A stretch of 64,000 bases of DNA from Bacteroidia bacterium (lineage in GTDB: Bacteria > Bacteroidota > Bacteroidia > Bacteroidales > Bacteroidaceae): assembly GCA_009929715.1 (NCBI GenBank), contig RZZX01000004.1, positions 1 through 64,000 on the forward strand, in the 5' to 3' direction. Of the stretch, positions 17,349 through 25,448 are shown one piece after another. Every line of letters begins with the position of its first letter. Positions within the stretch are counted from its first letter, which is position 1. The position numbers were made by a program, and so were the translations under genes. The notes below the pieces were generated by a model that saw only the letters and a program-made list of their open reading frames with translations, searched no databases and had not been told where the DNA came from.

Positions 17349-18038
17349 ATGAATGATTATCGCATTTTAGTAGTCGACGACGAAGAGGATCTTTGTGAAA
17401 TTTTAAAGTTTAACCTTGAGAATGAAGGTTATGAAGTGGACACGGCCTATTCGGCAGAAGAGGCCTTGAAACTGGATCTCACCCGCTATAACTTACTACT
17501 GCTTGATGTCATGATGGGAGAAATATCGGGATTTAAAATGGGTAATATCTTGAAAAAGGATAAAAAGACAGCCGATATTCCTATTATTTTCATTACAGCC
17601 AAGGATACCGAAAACGATACGGTAACGGGCTTTAATATCGGTGCCGATGATTATATCTCGAAACCGTTCTCTTTACGTGAAGTGATGGTACGTATCAAAG
17701 CTGTTTTAAGACGTACCAAAGGGGCTGAAGTGGCTCAACCAACGGAACGCCTTAGTTATAATGACTTAGTCATCGATGTGAGCAAAAAGAAAGTGACCAT
17801 CAAAGACAAAGAGATTTCACTTACCAAAAAAGAGTTCGAAATTTTATTACTCTTAGTGCAAAACAAAGGACGCGTCTTTTCTCGCGAGGAGATCTTAACA
17901 CGCATCTGGAGCGACGAAGTTTACGTTTTAGACCGTACCATTGATGTAAACATTACCCGGTTGAGAAAAAAAGTGAAAGACTACGGTAAGTATATTGTTA
18001 CCCGACTAGGGTATGGCTACTGTTTTGACATCGAATAA
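17349..18038 (+). CDS. PhoB/OmpR-family response regulator
   Basis: The 229-residue protein has a receiver domain (1-120) with the acidic pocket D10-D11, phospho-acceptor D53 (LLLLDVMMGE), the conserved T at FITAKD and K105 (YISKPFSL). A winged-helix DNA-binding domain follows at about 133-229 (LTKKEFEILLLLVQNKGRVFSREEIL, DRTIDVNITRLRKKV, YIVTRLGYGYCF). It is the partner of the histidine kinase encoded 46 bp downstream. The layout and similarity suggest a PhoB-like phosphate-starvation regulator, but no pst or phosphatase gene is present, so the stimulus is not proven. A tandem 11-bp repeat upstream suggests autoregulation. Confidence 0.93.
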   Translation: MNDYRILVVDDEEDLCEILKFNLENEGYEVDTAYSAEEALKLDLTRYNLLLLDVMMGEISGFKMGNILKKDKKTADIPIIFITAKDTENDTVTGFNIGADDYISKPFSLREVMVRIKAVLRRTKGAEVAQPTERLSYNDLVIDVSKKKVTIKDKEISLTKKEFEILLLLVQNKGRVFSREEILTRIWSDEVYVLDRTIDVNITRLRKKVKDYGKYIVTRLGYGYCFDIE

Positions 18039-18084
18039 CACCTTTAAAATAGAATAATTACCCACTGATCTACCACTGTAACTT

Positions 18085-19881
18085 ATGATTAAAAAAGACC
18101 CAAAAAAACATTTTCTTTCATTCAATCGAAAGCTTTTTCTTTCGGTTATCTCTATTTTTTTGGTCTTTGCTGCTTGCTTTATCGCCTATCAATATCACCG
18201 AGAAAAAGAGTATAAAATAGGTTTATTGCACCTGAAACTACAAGATTACAACAGTGATTTATACGAGCGTTTAAGAGGAAAGGTGATCAACAACCAAGAG
18301 ATCCAAGCGTGCATACACGATGAGGAACTCGAGGATATGCGGGTAACACTGATTGACTATCAAGGAAAAGTGGTTTACGATAGTTACCGAAAAAACTATG
18401 AAACATTAGAGAATCATCTATTTAGGCCGGAAGTCAAACAGGCTTTGGCTGTGGGAAATGGATTCGATGTCCGACGGACATCGGAAAGTACAGGCATCAT
18501 CTACTTTTATTCCGCAACTCGCTATAAAAATATCATTATCCGCTCGGCGCTGCCTTATAACATCAGTTTGATCAACAACTTAAAAGCGGATCAACATTAT
18601 ATCTGGTTCACAGCTATCTTCACGCTTACGCTTATTATCTTATTCTATAAATTCACCAACAAGCTGGGCACTTCGATCAACCAACTGCAAGAGTTTGCCA
18701 TGCGAGCAGATCGGAATGAAGACATTGAGATAGATACCCCATCGCAGTTTCCTCACAATGAGTTGGGCGAAATTTCACAACACATCATTCAGATTTATAA
18801 ACGTCTGCACAAAACCAAAGAGGCGCTCTACATCGAACGGGAGAAGCTAATTACCCACCTTCAAACGTCGCGTGAAGGTCTGGGGGTCTTTAATAAAGAT
18901 AAAAAAGAAATTCTGGTCAATAACCTCTTTACACAATACAGTAACCTGATTTCCGATTCTAATCTGGAGACAACAGAGGAGGTCTTTAAAATCAAAGAGT
19001 TTCAAGGCATAACCGACTTTATCCAAAAAGGGCAACACCAGCATCTGATGGGAAAAGAGGAGAAACGTATGGCGGTAAGTATAGATAAAAATGGACGAAC
19101 GTTTGCTATCGAATGTATTCTTTTCCAAGATAATAGTTTTGAGATTTCAATCAATGACATCACATTGGCCGAAGAGCGTATACGTCTCAAACGTCAGCTG
19201 ACTCAAAACATTGCTCATGAACTTAAAACGCCTGTAAGTAGCATCCAAGGGTATCTAGAGACGATTGTAAGCAACAAGAATATACCACAAGAAAAACTGG
19301 AGACATTCTTAGAACGCTGTTATGCCCAAAGCAACCGATTAAGCCGGCTCCTACAAGATATCTCTGTGCTCACCCGAATGGATGAAGCGAGCAACATGAT
19401 CGATATGGAGCAGATCGATTTATCAAACATCGTTCATAATATAACCAACGAAGTGGCACTGGAGTTGGAAGAAAAACAGATCACGGTCTTTAACTCTCTA
19501 AAGGAACACATTTCTATTCGCGGCAATTACTCTTTACTCTACTCTATTTTCCGCAATTTAATGGATAATGCCATTGCGTATGCCGGTACCAATATTGATG
19601 TTTACATTAGTTGTTTTAGAGAAGATAATAAGTACTACTATTTTAGTTTCGCCGACAATGGTACCGGAGTGGCTCCGGAACATTTAAATCGCCTATTTGA
19701 ACGGTTTTATCGAGTCGACAAGGGGCGTTCCCGCAAACTTGGAGGGACTGGACTCGGCTTGGCTATCGTTAAGAATGCCGTTTTGATGCATGGAGGGAAT
19801 ATTTCGGCCAAAAATTCTCAAGGAAATGGGTTAGAGTTTATCTTCACACTGGCTAAAAAGCCCAAAGAGGTGGATGCTTAA
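18085..19881 (+). CDS. sensor histidine kinase (PhoR-like)
   Basis: The 598-residue protein has two membrane helices, at about 16-36 and 170-190, flanking a periplasmic sensor of about 130 residues. A HAMP-like or linker coiled coil (about 195-250) and a PAS-like segment (about 255-365) come next. The HisKA box NIAHELKTPVSSI contains phospho-acceptor H378. The ATPase domain has the N box (FRNLMDNAIAY), G1 (FADNGTGV), F box (LFERFYRVDKGRSR) and G2 (GGTGLGLAIV). It phosphorylates the regulator encoded just upstream. The periplasmic ligand is unknown. It ends 74 bp before the promoter of the riboswitch transcript. Confidence 0.93.
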   Translation: MIKKDPKKHFLSFNRKLFLSVISIFLVFAACFIAYQYHREKEYKIGLLHLKLQDYNSDLYERLRGKVINNQEIQACIHDEELEDMRVTLIDYQGKVVYDSYRKNYETLENHLFRPEVKQALAVGNGFDVRRTSESTGIIYFYSATRYKNIIIRSALPYNISLINNLKADQHYIWFTAIFTLTLIILFYKFTNKLGTSINQLQEFAMRADRNEDIEIDTPSQFPHNELGEISQHIIQIYKRLHKTKEALYIEREKLITHLQTSREGLGVFNKDKKEILVNNLFTQYSNLISDSNLETTEEVFKIKEFQGITDFIQKGQHQHLMGKEEKRMAVSIDKNGRTFAIECILFQDNSFEISINDITLAEERIRLKRQLTQNIAHELKTPVSSIQGYLETIVSNKNIPQEKLETFLERCYAQSNRLSRLLQDISVLTRMDEASNMIDMEQIDLSNIVHNITNEVALELEEKQITVFNSLKEHISIRGNYSLLYSIFRNLMDNAIAYAGTNIDVYISCFREDNKYYYFSFADNGTGVAPEHLNRLFERFYRVDKGRSRKLGGTGLGLAIVKNAVLMHGGNISAKNSQGNGLEFIFTLAKKPKEVDA

Positions 19882-19954
19882 ATCTCCCAACGAACGATTT
19901 AATGCTCTTTTAAAAATTAAACGGCCGCTAGGCCGAATATCTCAAAAATGTTCT

Positions 19955-19962
19955 TATCTTTG
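19955..19962 (+). promoter_or_regulatory. Bacteroidetes -7 element TATCTTTG for the riboswitch transcript
   Basis: Exact match a few bases upstream of the first conserved riboswitch positions, so the riboswitch has its own promoter. Confidence 0.8.
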
Positions 19963-20168
19963 TTGCGTATCGGTTTGCAAACTTTCTACAAGGGGAGCAA
20001 TTAAAAGGGAATCAGGTGAAAATCCTGAACAGTCCCGCTGCTGTAAGTTCTACAACATGCTACAAGCATTTACTTAAGCCACTGAGTTATATCGGGAAGG
20101 CGCTTGTAAGCAAGAACGAGTCAGAAGACCTGCCATACAATCCATTTCACAGCTTTCGAGGAAAAAGC
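19963..20168 (+). ncRNA. cobalamin (B12) riboswitch
   Basis: All hallmark segments are present in order. GGGAA is at 20007-20011, followed by the hairpin TCAGGTGAAAATCCTGA and the conserved CCCGCTGCTGTAA at 20034-20046. A mid-element GGGAAGGCG is near 20094, and the B12 box GAGTCAGAAGACCTGCC is at 20118-20134. A short P1 can form between GTAT (19966-19969) and ATAC (20135-20138). A further hairpin GCTTT/AAAGC at 20152-20168 has the loop CGAGGA, which fits the regulatory P13 stem-loop and contains a GAGG sequence. Binding of adenosyl- or hydroxo-cobalamin normally represses a downstream transporter or biosynthesis gene. Here only a six-codon ORF and a terminator follow. Confidence 0.95.
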
Positions 20169-20178
20169 GTTGACACTA

Positions 20179-20199
20179 ATGAACCGGACAATCGTCTAA
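20179..20199 (+). other. six-codon ORF (MNRTIV) right behind the riboswitch
   Basis: ATG AAC CGG ACA ATC GTC TAA follows the P13-like loop at a distance of 15 nt from its GAGG. It is either a leader peptide, the leftover start of a lost gene, or chance. Its CCGGACA (20184-20190) is also the candidate antiterminator segment. Confidence 0.3.
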
Positions 20200-20269
20200 T
20201 CTTTTTCATTATTCAATCTAATTCAAAGAAAGCGATTTCTAAAGGCAAACTCTGCCAAGTTTATCCATG

Positions 20270-20307
20270 TGTCCGGCCGAAGTGATTTCGCCCGGACATT
20301 TTTTTTT
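20270..20307 (+). terminator. intrinsic terminator downstream of the cobalamin riboswitch
   Basis: TGTCCGG (20270-20276) pairs with CCGGACA (20292-20298). CGAA/TTCG continues the stem after one C-C mismatch, and nine T follow. TGTCCGG could instead pair with the identical CCGGACA at 20184-20190, giving a possible antiterminator. Confidence 0.9.
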
Positions 20308-20505
20308 GAATCATCGGTTAAATCTCATCCATGAAATAAAGATGTTTCGAGCAGTCCTCACTGACTAATCTCAACGAATAAATCCTTCTTTAGAATAAAC
20401 TTTCATCAAAACGCCTCAACATTTTAGTCCAATGTTTGTTGTTTATAGAAATGAGATTTTGATTTAAAAACTGTTATCAACTAAAGTTCGACTAATATCA
20501 ATCGT

Positions 20506-20892
20506 ATGAAAAGTAAATTATATGCTGTATTAATGGTCATAATGACTGCATTGGTGTTACAATCATGTACCAAAGATGAAGGAGTCTTTGAAATTTACAC
20601 GCTAGGCATCAGTGATTATAACGAATCGGGAAGCAGTAAAATAGGATCGCAATTAGAAGTCATAGAGAACTACTTAAAAGAGAAAGGCTGCGTTAATGGA
20701 GATGTGATTACATGCAGAAACCGCAAAGAGGCTATAGCTGAATTTAACGCTAACGTAAACAAAATAAGCGTACAAGAGCTGGGGACGCTTATCACCAATG
20801 AAGTCTCCTTTACATATGCCTTATCAGCCACGGATTACGAGAGCAATACCACAACTTTAGACAAAAAGACGTTCCATTTTAATGCGAACTAA
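20506..20892 (+). CDS. small lipoprotein of unknown function behind the cobalamin riboswitch
   Basis: The 128-residue protein has a lipoprotein signal peptide ending at C21 (LVLQSC). The mature part is about 107 residues with two further cysteines (KGCVNGDVITC) spaced nine apart that may form a disulfide. It has mixed helix and strand, with no enzyme motif I recognise. It is the first gene downstream of the B12 riboswitch and its terminator (198 bp after the T-run) and has no obvious TAnnTTTG box of its own. Read-through control by cobalamin is therefore possible. B12-binding surface lipoproteins (BtuG, BtuH) are known in Bacteroides, but this protein does not resemble them. The function is unknown. 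Confidence 0.75.
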   Translation: MKSKLYAVLMVIMTALVLQSCTKDEGVFEIYTLGISDYNESGSSKIGSQLEVIENYLKEKGCVNGDVITCRNRKEAIAEFNANVNKISVQELGTLITNEVSFTYALSATDYESNTTTLDKKTFHFNAN

Positions 20893-20962
20893 ATAAAGCC
20901 ATGGAAGGGTTCATCAAACAAGAGCTAGACTTATTTCTAAAGAGAGGTATGAGATGACCAAA

Positions 20963-21592
20963 CTAGCGATCTACCATCCAAGTGAGTACAAAGTCTGTGT
21001 GTAACCGATAGGCAAGTGTGTACGCTTTCTCATGTGCACTCCAATATTCATTGGCTTGAAAAGTACCTTGATCAGAGAGTACAAAAGGCAATAAACGCAA
21101 TTGGGTTAAATCGCTCTGGGCTCCTTCTACGCACTTATACAAGGTCTCTTTGGCCGACCAATGTAGTAACAAAGACCAAGTGCTCACGCCTTGATAGGGC
21201 TGCGCCTGCTCATCTGTACGCATAAACCGATCAGCAACGCGATGCACGCGATCACGAAATTGTTCGATATCAATACCGACTTGAAACTTTTCACTCAGAA
21301 TAACTGCTACGTACCCTTTCGTATGTGAGATACTAATCTGAAAAGAGCCATCCACAAGATACGGTTTGCCAGAAGGTCGGTAACCAACCTCCTTTTCTTC
21401 TCCACATAGCTGAGTTAGAAGTACCCGCACAGCCAACCACTCTAAACGGCGCTTTTCGGAGGAGAATTGCGTCAGCCCCCTCTCATAATAAGCCGTCGAA
21501 GAGGTTATGGAAAGTAACTCTTCAATCGATTCATCGACCTTCCAAACACCCCAGCGATAGTCGTCGCTCAATTCTTCCCAAAACAGTCCCAT
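20963..21592 (-). CDS. 4'-phosphopantetheinyl transferase superfamily protein
   Basis: The 209-residue protein is Sfp/AcpT-like. It transfers phosphopantetheine from CoA to a carrier-protein serine. Visible motifs are RPSGKPYL (73-79), SISHTKGYVAV (87-97), GIDIEQF with metal ligands D108 and E110, and WSAKETLYK at 145-153 with the third ligand E149. It follows gldE by 9 bp on the same strand, so the two are probably co-transcribed. The natural carrier protein is not shown by context. The Sfp-like two-repeat length fits, so it is not the short AcpS type. Confidence 0.9.
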   Translation of the reverse strand: MGLFWEELSDDYRWGVWKVDESIEELLSITSSTAYYERGLTQFSSEKRRLEWLAVRVLLTQLCGEEKEVGYRPSGKPYLVDGSFQISISHTKGYVAVILSEKFQVGIDIEQFRDRVHRVADRFMRTDEQAQPYQGVSTWSLLLHWSAKETLYKCVEGAQSDLTQLRLLPFVLSDQGTFQANEYWSAHEKAYTLAYRLHTDFVLTWMVDR

Positions 21593-21601
21593 CAGATCCG
21601 A

Positions 21602-22924
21602 TTACTCCTTAGTCGAGACACCCTCTGCTCCACCCAAAATGGTAAACTTCAATTTCAAGATGCGTCTATTATTCATTTCAAGCACTTCAAACTCAAACGT
21701 CTTATAAGTGACTTTCTCATGCAGTTGTGGAAACTCCCCCTTGATTTCAAGCAATACCCCGGCCAATGTATCTGCATCACTACTCACTTCTTCAAACTCT
21801 TCCTCAGATAATCCGGTTATTTTATAGAAATCTGTCAGTTGAGTTTTAGCTTCAAAAATCCAAGTACACTCATTCAAAACCGTATAAGTGCGCTCCTCTT
21901 CATCATACTCATCATGAATCTCTCCCACTATTTCTTCAATAATATCTTCCATGGTTACTAGACCGGAAGTACCACCGAACTCGTCGACTACAATGGCTAT
22001 ATGAATCTTATTAGCCTGAAAGTCACGCAACAGGTCATCAATCATTTTAGTTTCCGGTACGAAGTAAGCCGGACGTATGAGTGACTGCCAACGAAAATTA
22101 TCACCTTTGTTCAAGTGAGGCAATAGATCTTTGATGTATAACACCCCTTTTATAGTATCTCTGTTTTCTGCATAAATAGGAATACGCGAGTAAGCATTTT
22201 CAATCACACACTGAATCACCTCTTGAAAGGGAGTACTAATATCCAAATCGACCATATCAAGCCGAGATGTCATGACTTCTTTCACCGTTTCTCCTCCAAA
22301 ACGAATAATGCCTTCAAGTATGTTATTCTCTTCTGAAATCTCCGCTTTATCTGTCAGTTCAAGTGCATGTGATAATTCATTGACCGAAATCATGTGCCCT
22401 TTACGTGCAAAATGCTTGTTGACAAAAGTGGTAGAGCGGACCAACCAAGTAGCTACCGGATAAAATACCCGACACAAAATAGCGACTATGGGGGCTGCGG
22501 AACGACAAAAAGACAACGTTTTCTGAGCAGAGTAGATCTTAGGCATAATCTCACCAAATAAGAGCAACAAGAATGTTAAGATCACTGTCAAAATTAAGAA
22601 TTCAACCAACGGAGAGTGAAATACAAATACATCCATAAAGAAGTAATTGCACAACATAATAATGGTCACGTTTACAAAATTATTTGTAATCAAAATAGTG
22701 GCTAAAAGCCGCTCCGAATCGTTTAGCAACCGATTGATGATTTCATCTGAAGGATGATGACCTGCATCGATCTCATTTTTATCAGAAGGAGACAAGGAAA
22801 AGAAAGCAATTTCTGATGCAGAAGCAAAGCCGGAAGCCAATAAAAGTACAGCAGCCAAGATAATGGCTATCAATGCAAAAGTAGAAGGAGGATTAACGGT
22901 TATTCCGCTAATTAAAGTTGCCAT
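21602..22924 (-). CDS. gldE: GldE-like CNNM/CorC-family membrane protein
   Basis: The 440-residue protein starts at ATG 22924; the extra nine codons upstream lack support. The N-terminal CNNM (DUF21) domain has about four membrane helices (about 12-160, with FASASEIAFFSL and a hydrophobic LLLLFGEIMPKIYSAQ). Two CBS domains follow at about 205-330 (MTSRLDMVDLDI, SRIPIYAENRDTIKGVLYIKDLL, IAIVVDEFGGTSGLVTMEDIIEEIVGEIHDEYDEE). A CorC_HlyC transporter-associated domain closes the protein. In Bacteroidetes this gene next to ssb and mutY is called gldE after gliding motility. In a non-gliding Bacteroidales it is more likely an ion-transport or membrane-homeostasis protein. Confidence 0.88.
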   Translation of the reverse strand: MATLISGITVNPPSTFALIAIILAAVLLLASGFASASEIAFFSLSPSDKNEIDAGHHPSDEIINRLLNDSERLLATILITNNFVNVTIIMLCNYFFMDVFVFHSPLVEFLILTVILTFLLLLFGEIMPKIYSAQKTLSFCRSAAPIVAILCRVFYPVATWLVRSTTFVNKHFARKGHMISVNELSHALELTDKAEISEENNILEGIIRFGGETVKEVMTSRLDMVDLDISTPFQEVIQCVIENAYSRIPIYAENRDTIKGVLYIKDLLPHLNKGDNFRWQSLIRPAYFVPETKMIDDLLRDFQANKIHIAIVVDEFGGTSGLVTMEDIIEEIVGEIHDEYDEEERTYTVLNECTWIFEAKTQLTDFYKITGLSEEEFEEVSSDADTLAGVLLEIKGEFPQLHEKVTYKTFEFEVLEMNNRRILKLKFTILGGAEGVSTKE

Positions 22925-23066
22925 TTGGCATAAATTATCACCTGGGTCCAAAGAGTTTATATTTTAGTTTAACAATTCGTCGTGTACCTATACGAGCCGG
23001 TTAGCAAACACCCTAAAAACAGAGTTCAGCATCGACTAACCGGTTCTATCGTATCGTACCTTAACG

Positions 23067-23519
23067 TTAAAACGGTAAGTCGTCCGTCACTTGATTAGAA
23101 GAGCCAGCATCTTGAGAAGCTGGTGCCTGAGTAGTAGCTGCAGCAGCTGGCTGTTGGGGATGAGCCGCAGCCATGCTTCCCGTCCCTTTAGGCGTTAACA
23201 TTTCCATGTTATCCACAAAAATCTCTGTGATATAACGTCTGGCACCTGTTTGGTCATCATAAGAACGTGTTCTTATTTTCCCCTCTACATAAAGTTTATC
23301 TCCCTTATGCACATATTTCTCGGCCGTTTCCGCTAAACCACGCCATAACACCAAATTGTGCCACTCCGTACGCTCCGGCACCTGAGTTCCATTTGCTAAT
23401 GTATAAGCTCTATCCGTAGTAGCCAAAGGAAAAGAAGCGACAGCTATACCACTGTCTAAGTATCTTACTTCGGGATCTTTTCCCACATTTCCTAACAAAA
23501 TAACTTTATTTACTGACAT
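23067..23519 (-). CDS. ssb: single-stranded DNA-binding protein
   Basis: The 150-residue protein has an N-terminal OB fold (1-110: MSVNKVILLGNVGKDPEVRY, WHNLVLWRGLAETAEKYVHKG, GKIRTRSYDD). A low-complexity Q/A/P linker and the acidic C-terminal tip DDLPF, which recruits repair and replication proteins, complete it. It coats single-stranded DNA during replication, recombination and repair. It lies in the conserved Bacteroidetes order mutY-ssb-gldE and has its own TAnnTTTG promoter. Confidence 0.97.
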   Translation of the reverse strand: MSVNKVILLGNVGKDPEVRYLDSGIAVASFPLATTDRAYTLANGTQVPERTEWHNLVLWRGLAETAEKYVHKGDKLYVEGKIRTRSYDDQTGARRYITEIFVDNMEMLTPKGTGSMAAAHPQQPAAAATTQAPASQDAGSSNQVTDDLPF

Positions 23520-23557
23520 ATCACTATTTTTTTATAACCTTGCGGTATTTCGGTTGC

Positions 23558-23565
23558 CAAATTTA
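23558..23565 (-). promoter_or_regulatory. Bacteroidetes -7 element TAAATTTG (minus strand)
   Basis: Exact match 38 bp upstream of the ssb ATG. Confidence 0.65.
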
Positions 23566-23614
23566 AAAAGAATAAAAATAGGATGCAACATTAACCCTTA
23601 TTTTATCACAAAGT

Positions 23615-24694
23615 TTATCTATCTTTTATTTTGAGATGTTTCTTTGGTGTTCCATCAACATATTTCTCAATAAAAAGATGAACCAACCGTGAGACAGCAT
23701 ATTGCTCTAGCTCCTCTTGCTTTATCTTCAAATACCCAGAGAAAGCAGCCGAATTTTCCGACAAAACAACCTCGTAAAAATTAGCGTATATCACCCGGTG
23801 CGACAAGACATGCTTCACATTGAGCCAAACCGGACGAATAGCAACCTCTTCACCTGGTATCAAAAGATCGGCAAGTTCTCCGGACCGCAGAAATCCCTCT
23901 TCGGATAAATGAGTAGGAGATTCAATCAATGGAAACTCAAATAAATTTCGCCAAATATCGGCTTCTGTCCGTTTTTTAAGAACGGTATACGCTCCCATGC
24001 GTACATAGATATAATTAAAATAGCGGTTCACGCTCTTCACTTTGTGCTGCTTAACAGGCCATTGATCAACACACCCCTTAGCCAAAGCCACACAAGAGTC
24101 GGACAGCGGACAAGTGTGACATTCTGGTTTACTCGGCGTACACTGCAAAGCCCCAAAATCCATAATACTTTGATTATAAAGCGCAGGCCTCTTTTTATCG
24201 AGCATCTCATCGGCTAAAGCAGCAAATAACTTCTTGCCGGCAGTCGTATCAATAGGCGTGTCAATGCCCAGATACCGAGCCAAGACCCGATACACATTTC
24301 CATCGACTACCGCATAAGGCATACCATAAGCAAAAGAACAAATAGCAGCAGCTGTATACTCGCCGACCCCTTTCAAAGCACGAACCTCTTGGTAAGTGGT
24401 TGGAAAAACACCTTGCATACTTCGAGCCGCTGCATGCAAATTTCTAGCTCTGGAGTAATAGCCCAATCCTTGCCAATACTTCATCACCTCCTCTTCGGTC
24501 GCTTCGGACAAACTCAACAGATCAGGAAAACGTTCAATAAAACGTAAATAGTAACCGTACCCTTGTTTCACCTGCGTTTGCTGCAAAATGATTTCGGATA
24601 TCCATATTAAATAAGGATTATCCGACTCTCGCCAAGGAAGATCACGTTTGTTTTCTTCATACCATGCAAGCAACCTTTTACAAAAAAAATCCAT
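23615..24694 (-). CDS. mutY: A/G-specific adenine glycosylase
   Basis: The 359-residue protein starts at ATG 24694 (MDFFCKRLLAWYEENKRDLPWR). The longer ORF begins at a TTG inside the -7 box at 24743-24750. It has the HhH-GPD fold: LKGVGEYTAAAICSFAYG is the helix-hairpin-helix and VVDGNVYRVLARY carries the catalytic aspartate. A [4Fe-4S] motif follows with four cysteines in CTPSKPECHTCPLSDSC. The C-terminal NUDIX-like domain recognises 8-oxoG (about 230-345). It removes adenine mispaired with 8-oxoguanine. It is divergent from the HU gene. Confidence 0.96.
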   Translation of the reverse strand: MDFFCKRLLAWYEENKRDLPWRESDNPYLIWISEIILQQTQVKQGYGYYLRFIERFPDLLSLSEATEEEVMKYWQGLGYYSRARNLHAAARSMQGVFPTTYQEVRALKGVGEYTAAAICSFAYGMPYAVVDGNVYRVLARYLGIDTPIDTTAGKKLFAALADEMLDKKRPALYNQSIMDFGALQCTPSKPECHTCPLSDSCVALAKGCVDQWPVKQHKVKSVNRYFNYIYVRMGAYTVLKKRTEADIWRNLFEFPLIESPTHLSEEGFLRSGELADLLIPGEEVAIRPVWLNVKHVLSHRVIYANFYEVVLSENSAAFSGYLKIKQEELEQYAVSRLVHLFIEKYVDGTPKKHLKIKDR

Positions 24695-24742
24695 ATAACC
24701 AAGACTTTTTAATTTAATCTTTATACTTACTGAAACTTCGTG

Positions 24743-24750
24743 CAAAAATA
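24743..24750 (-). promoter_or_regulatory. Bacteroidetes -7 element TATTTTTG (minus strand)
   Basis: Exact match 48 bp upstream of mutY ATG 24694. It rules out the TTG start at 24745. Confidence 0.75.
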
Positions 24751-24824
24751 GTGAAGAAAAGCCAATAGAAAGACTTTTTTAGAAAAATGTGCGGAATATA
24801 TTTTTTTAGGATAGCAAAAAGCTA

Positions 24825-24832
24825 TATATTTG
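24825..24832 (+). promoter_or_regulatory. Bacteroidetes -7 element TATATTTG
   Basis: Exact match 51 bp before the HU ATG. It is divergent from the mutY promoter. Confidence 0.7.
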
Positions 24833-24883
24833 CAGTCCAAAAAATTAGAAAGAACATAGTAGTAATATTTTTTTTAGGACAAA

Positions 24884-25159
24884 ATGACTAAAGCGGACAT
24901 CGTAAACGAGATTACCAAAAAAACGGGTATTGACAAGGTTACTGTTCTTACAACTGTTGAAGCCTTTATGGACACAGTGAAAGAAACATTAGCGAATGAA
25001 GACAATGTATACCTTCGTGGATTCGGTAGCTTTGTAGTAAAGAAAAGAGCTCAAAAAACAGCTCGTAACATTTCGAAGAATACTACAATTATCATTCCGG
25101 AACACTGTGTTCCGGCATTCAAGCCAGCAAAAACGTTTACAATTGCAGTAAAGAAATAA
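24884..25159 (+). CDS. hup: HU-family DNA-binding protein
   Basis: The 91-residue protein is a standard HU/IHF subunit: helical dimerisation body (1-45, MTKADIVNEITKKTGIDKVTVLTTVEAFMDTVKETL), GFGSFVVKKR at the strand turn, and a basic beta-arm that here carries TARNISKNTTIIIPEH in place of the usual RNPQTG arm. The tail VPAFKPAKTFTIAVKK is canonical. It bends and compacts DNA. The transcript probably continues into the short ribosomal-protein ORF 34 bp downstream and stops at the terminator at 25313. Confidence 0.95.
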   Translation: MTKADIVNEITKKTGIDKVTVLTTVEAFMDTVKETLANEDNVYLRGFGSFVVKKRAQKTARNISKNTTIIIPEHCVPAFKPAKTFTIAVKK

Positions 25160-25193
25160 TCAACAGAGTATTAACCACATAAATTTTTAAGCT

Positions 25194-25286
25194 ATGCCAA
25201 GCGGAAAAAAGAAGAAAAGACATAAAATGTCTACGCACAAGCGGAAAAAAAGACTAAGAAAGAACAGACATAAAAGCAAAAAATAA
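25194..25286 (+). CDS. 30-residue basic ribosome-associated protein (AURKAIP1/COX24-like, bS22-like)
   Basis: The ORF encodes MPSGKKKKRHKMSTHKRKKR and ten more residues rich in K, R and H. This is the conserved Bacteroidetes mini-protein annotated with an AURKAIP1/COX24 domain. Its relatives include actinobacterial bS22 and a mitochondrial small-subunit protein. About two thirds of the residues are K, R or H, as expected for an rRNA-binding peptide. It lies 34 bp downstream of the HU gene and directly before a strong terminator, so it is probably co-transcribed with HU. It falls below most gene-finder length limits. The family recognition is from memory of the sequence pattern. Confidence 0.85.
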   Translation: MPSGKKKKRHKMSTHKRKKRLRKNRHKSKK

Positions 25287-25312
25287 GTTTTAAGTCTGAT
25301 CTAAGCAGAAAT

Positions 25313-25360
25313 AAAGAACAAACTTGTGAAGCTTATGTCTTTCAAGTTTGTTCTTTGTTT
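25313..25360 (+). terminator. intrinsic terminator after the HU and bS22-like genes
   Basis: AAAGAACAAACTTG pairs perfectly with CAAGTTTGTTCTTT over a 16-nt loop, followed by GTTT. Confidence 0.85.
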
Positions 25361-25448
25361 AAGAACCAACCTTTTATGAACAACGTATCTGCCAAAAATA
25401 GGTGCGATTGTTTATATGATAGAACATAAATAAGATAGGAAACAAACA

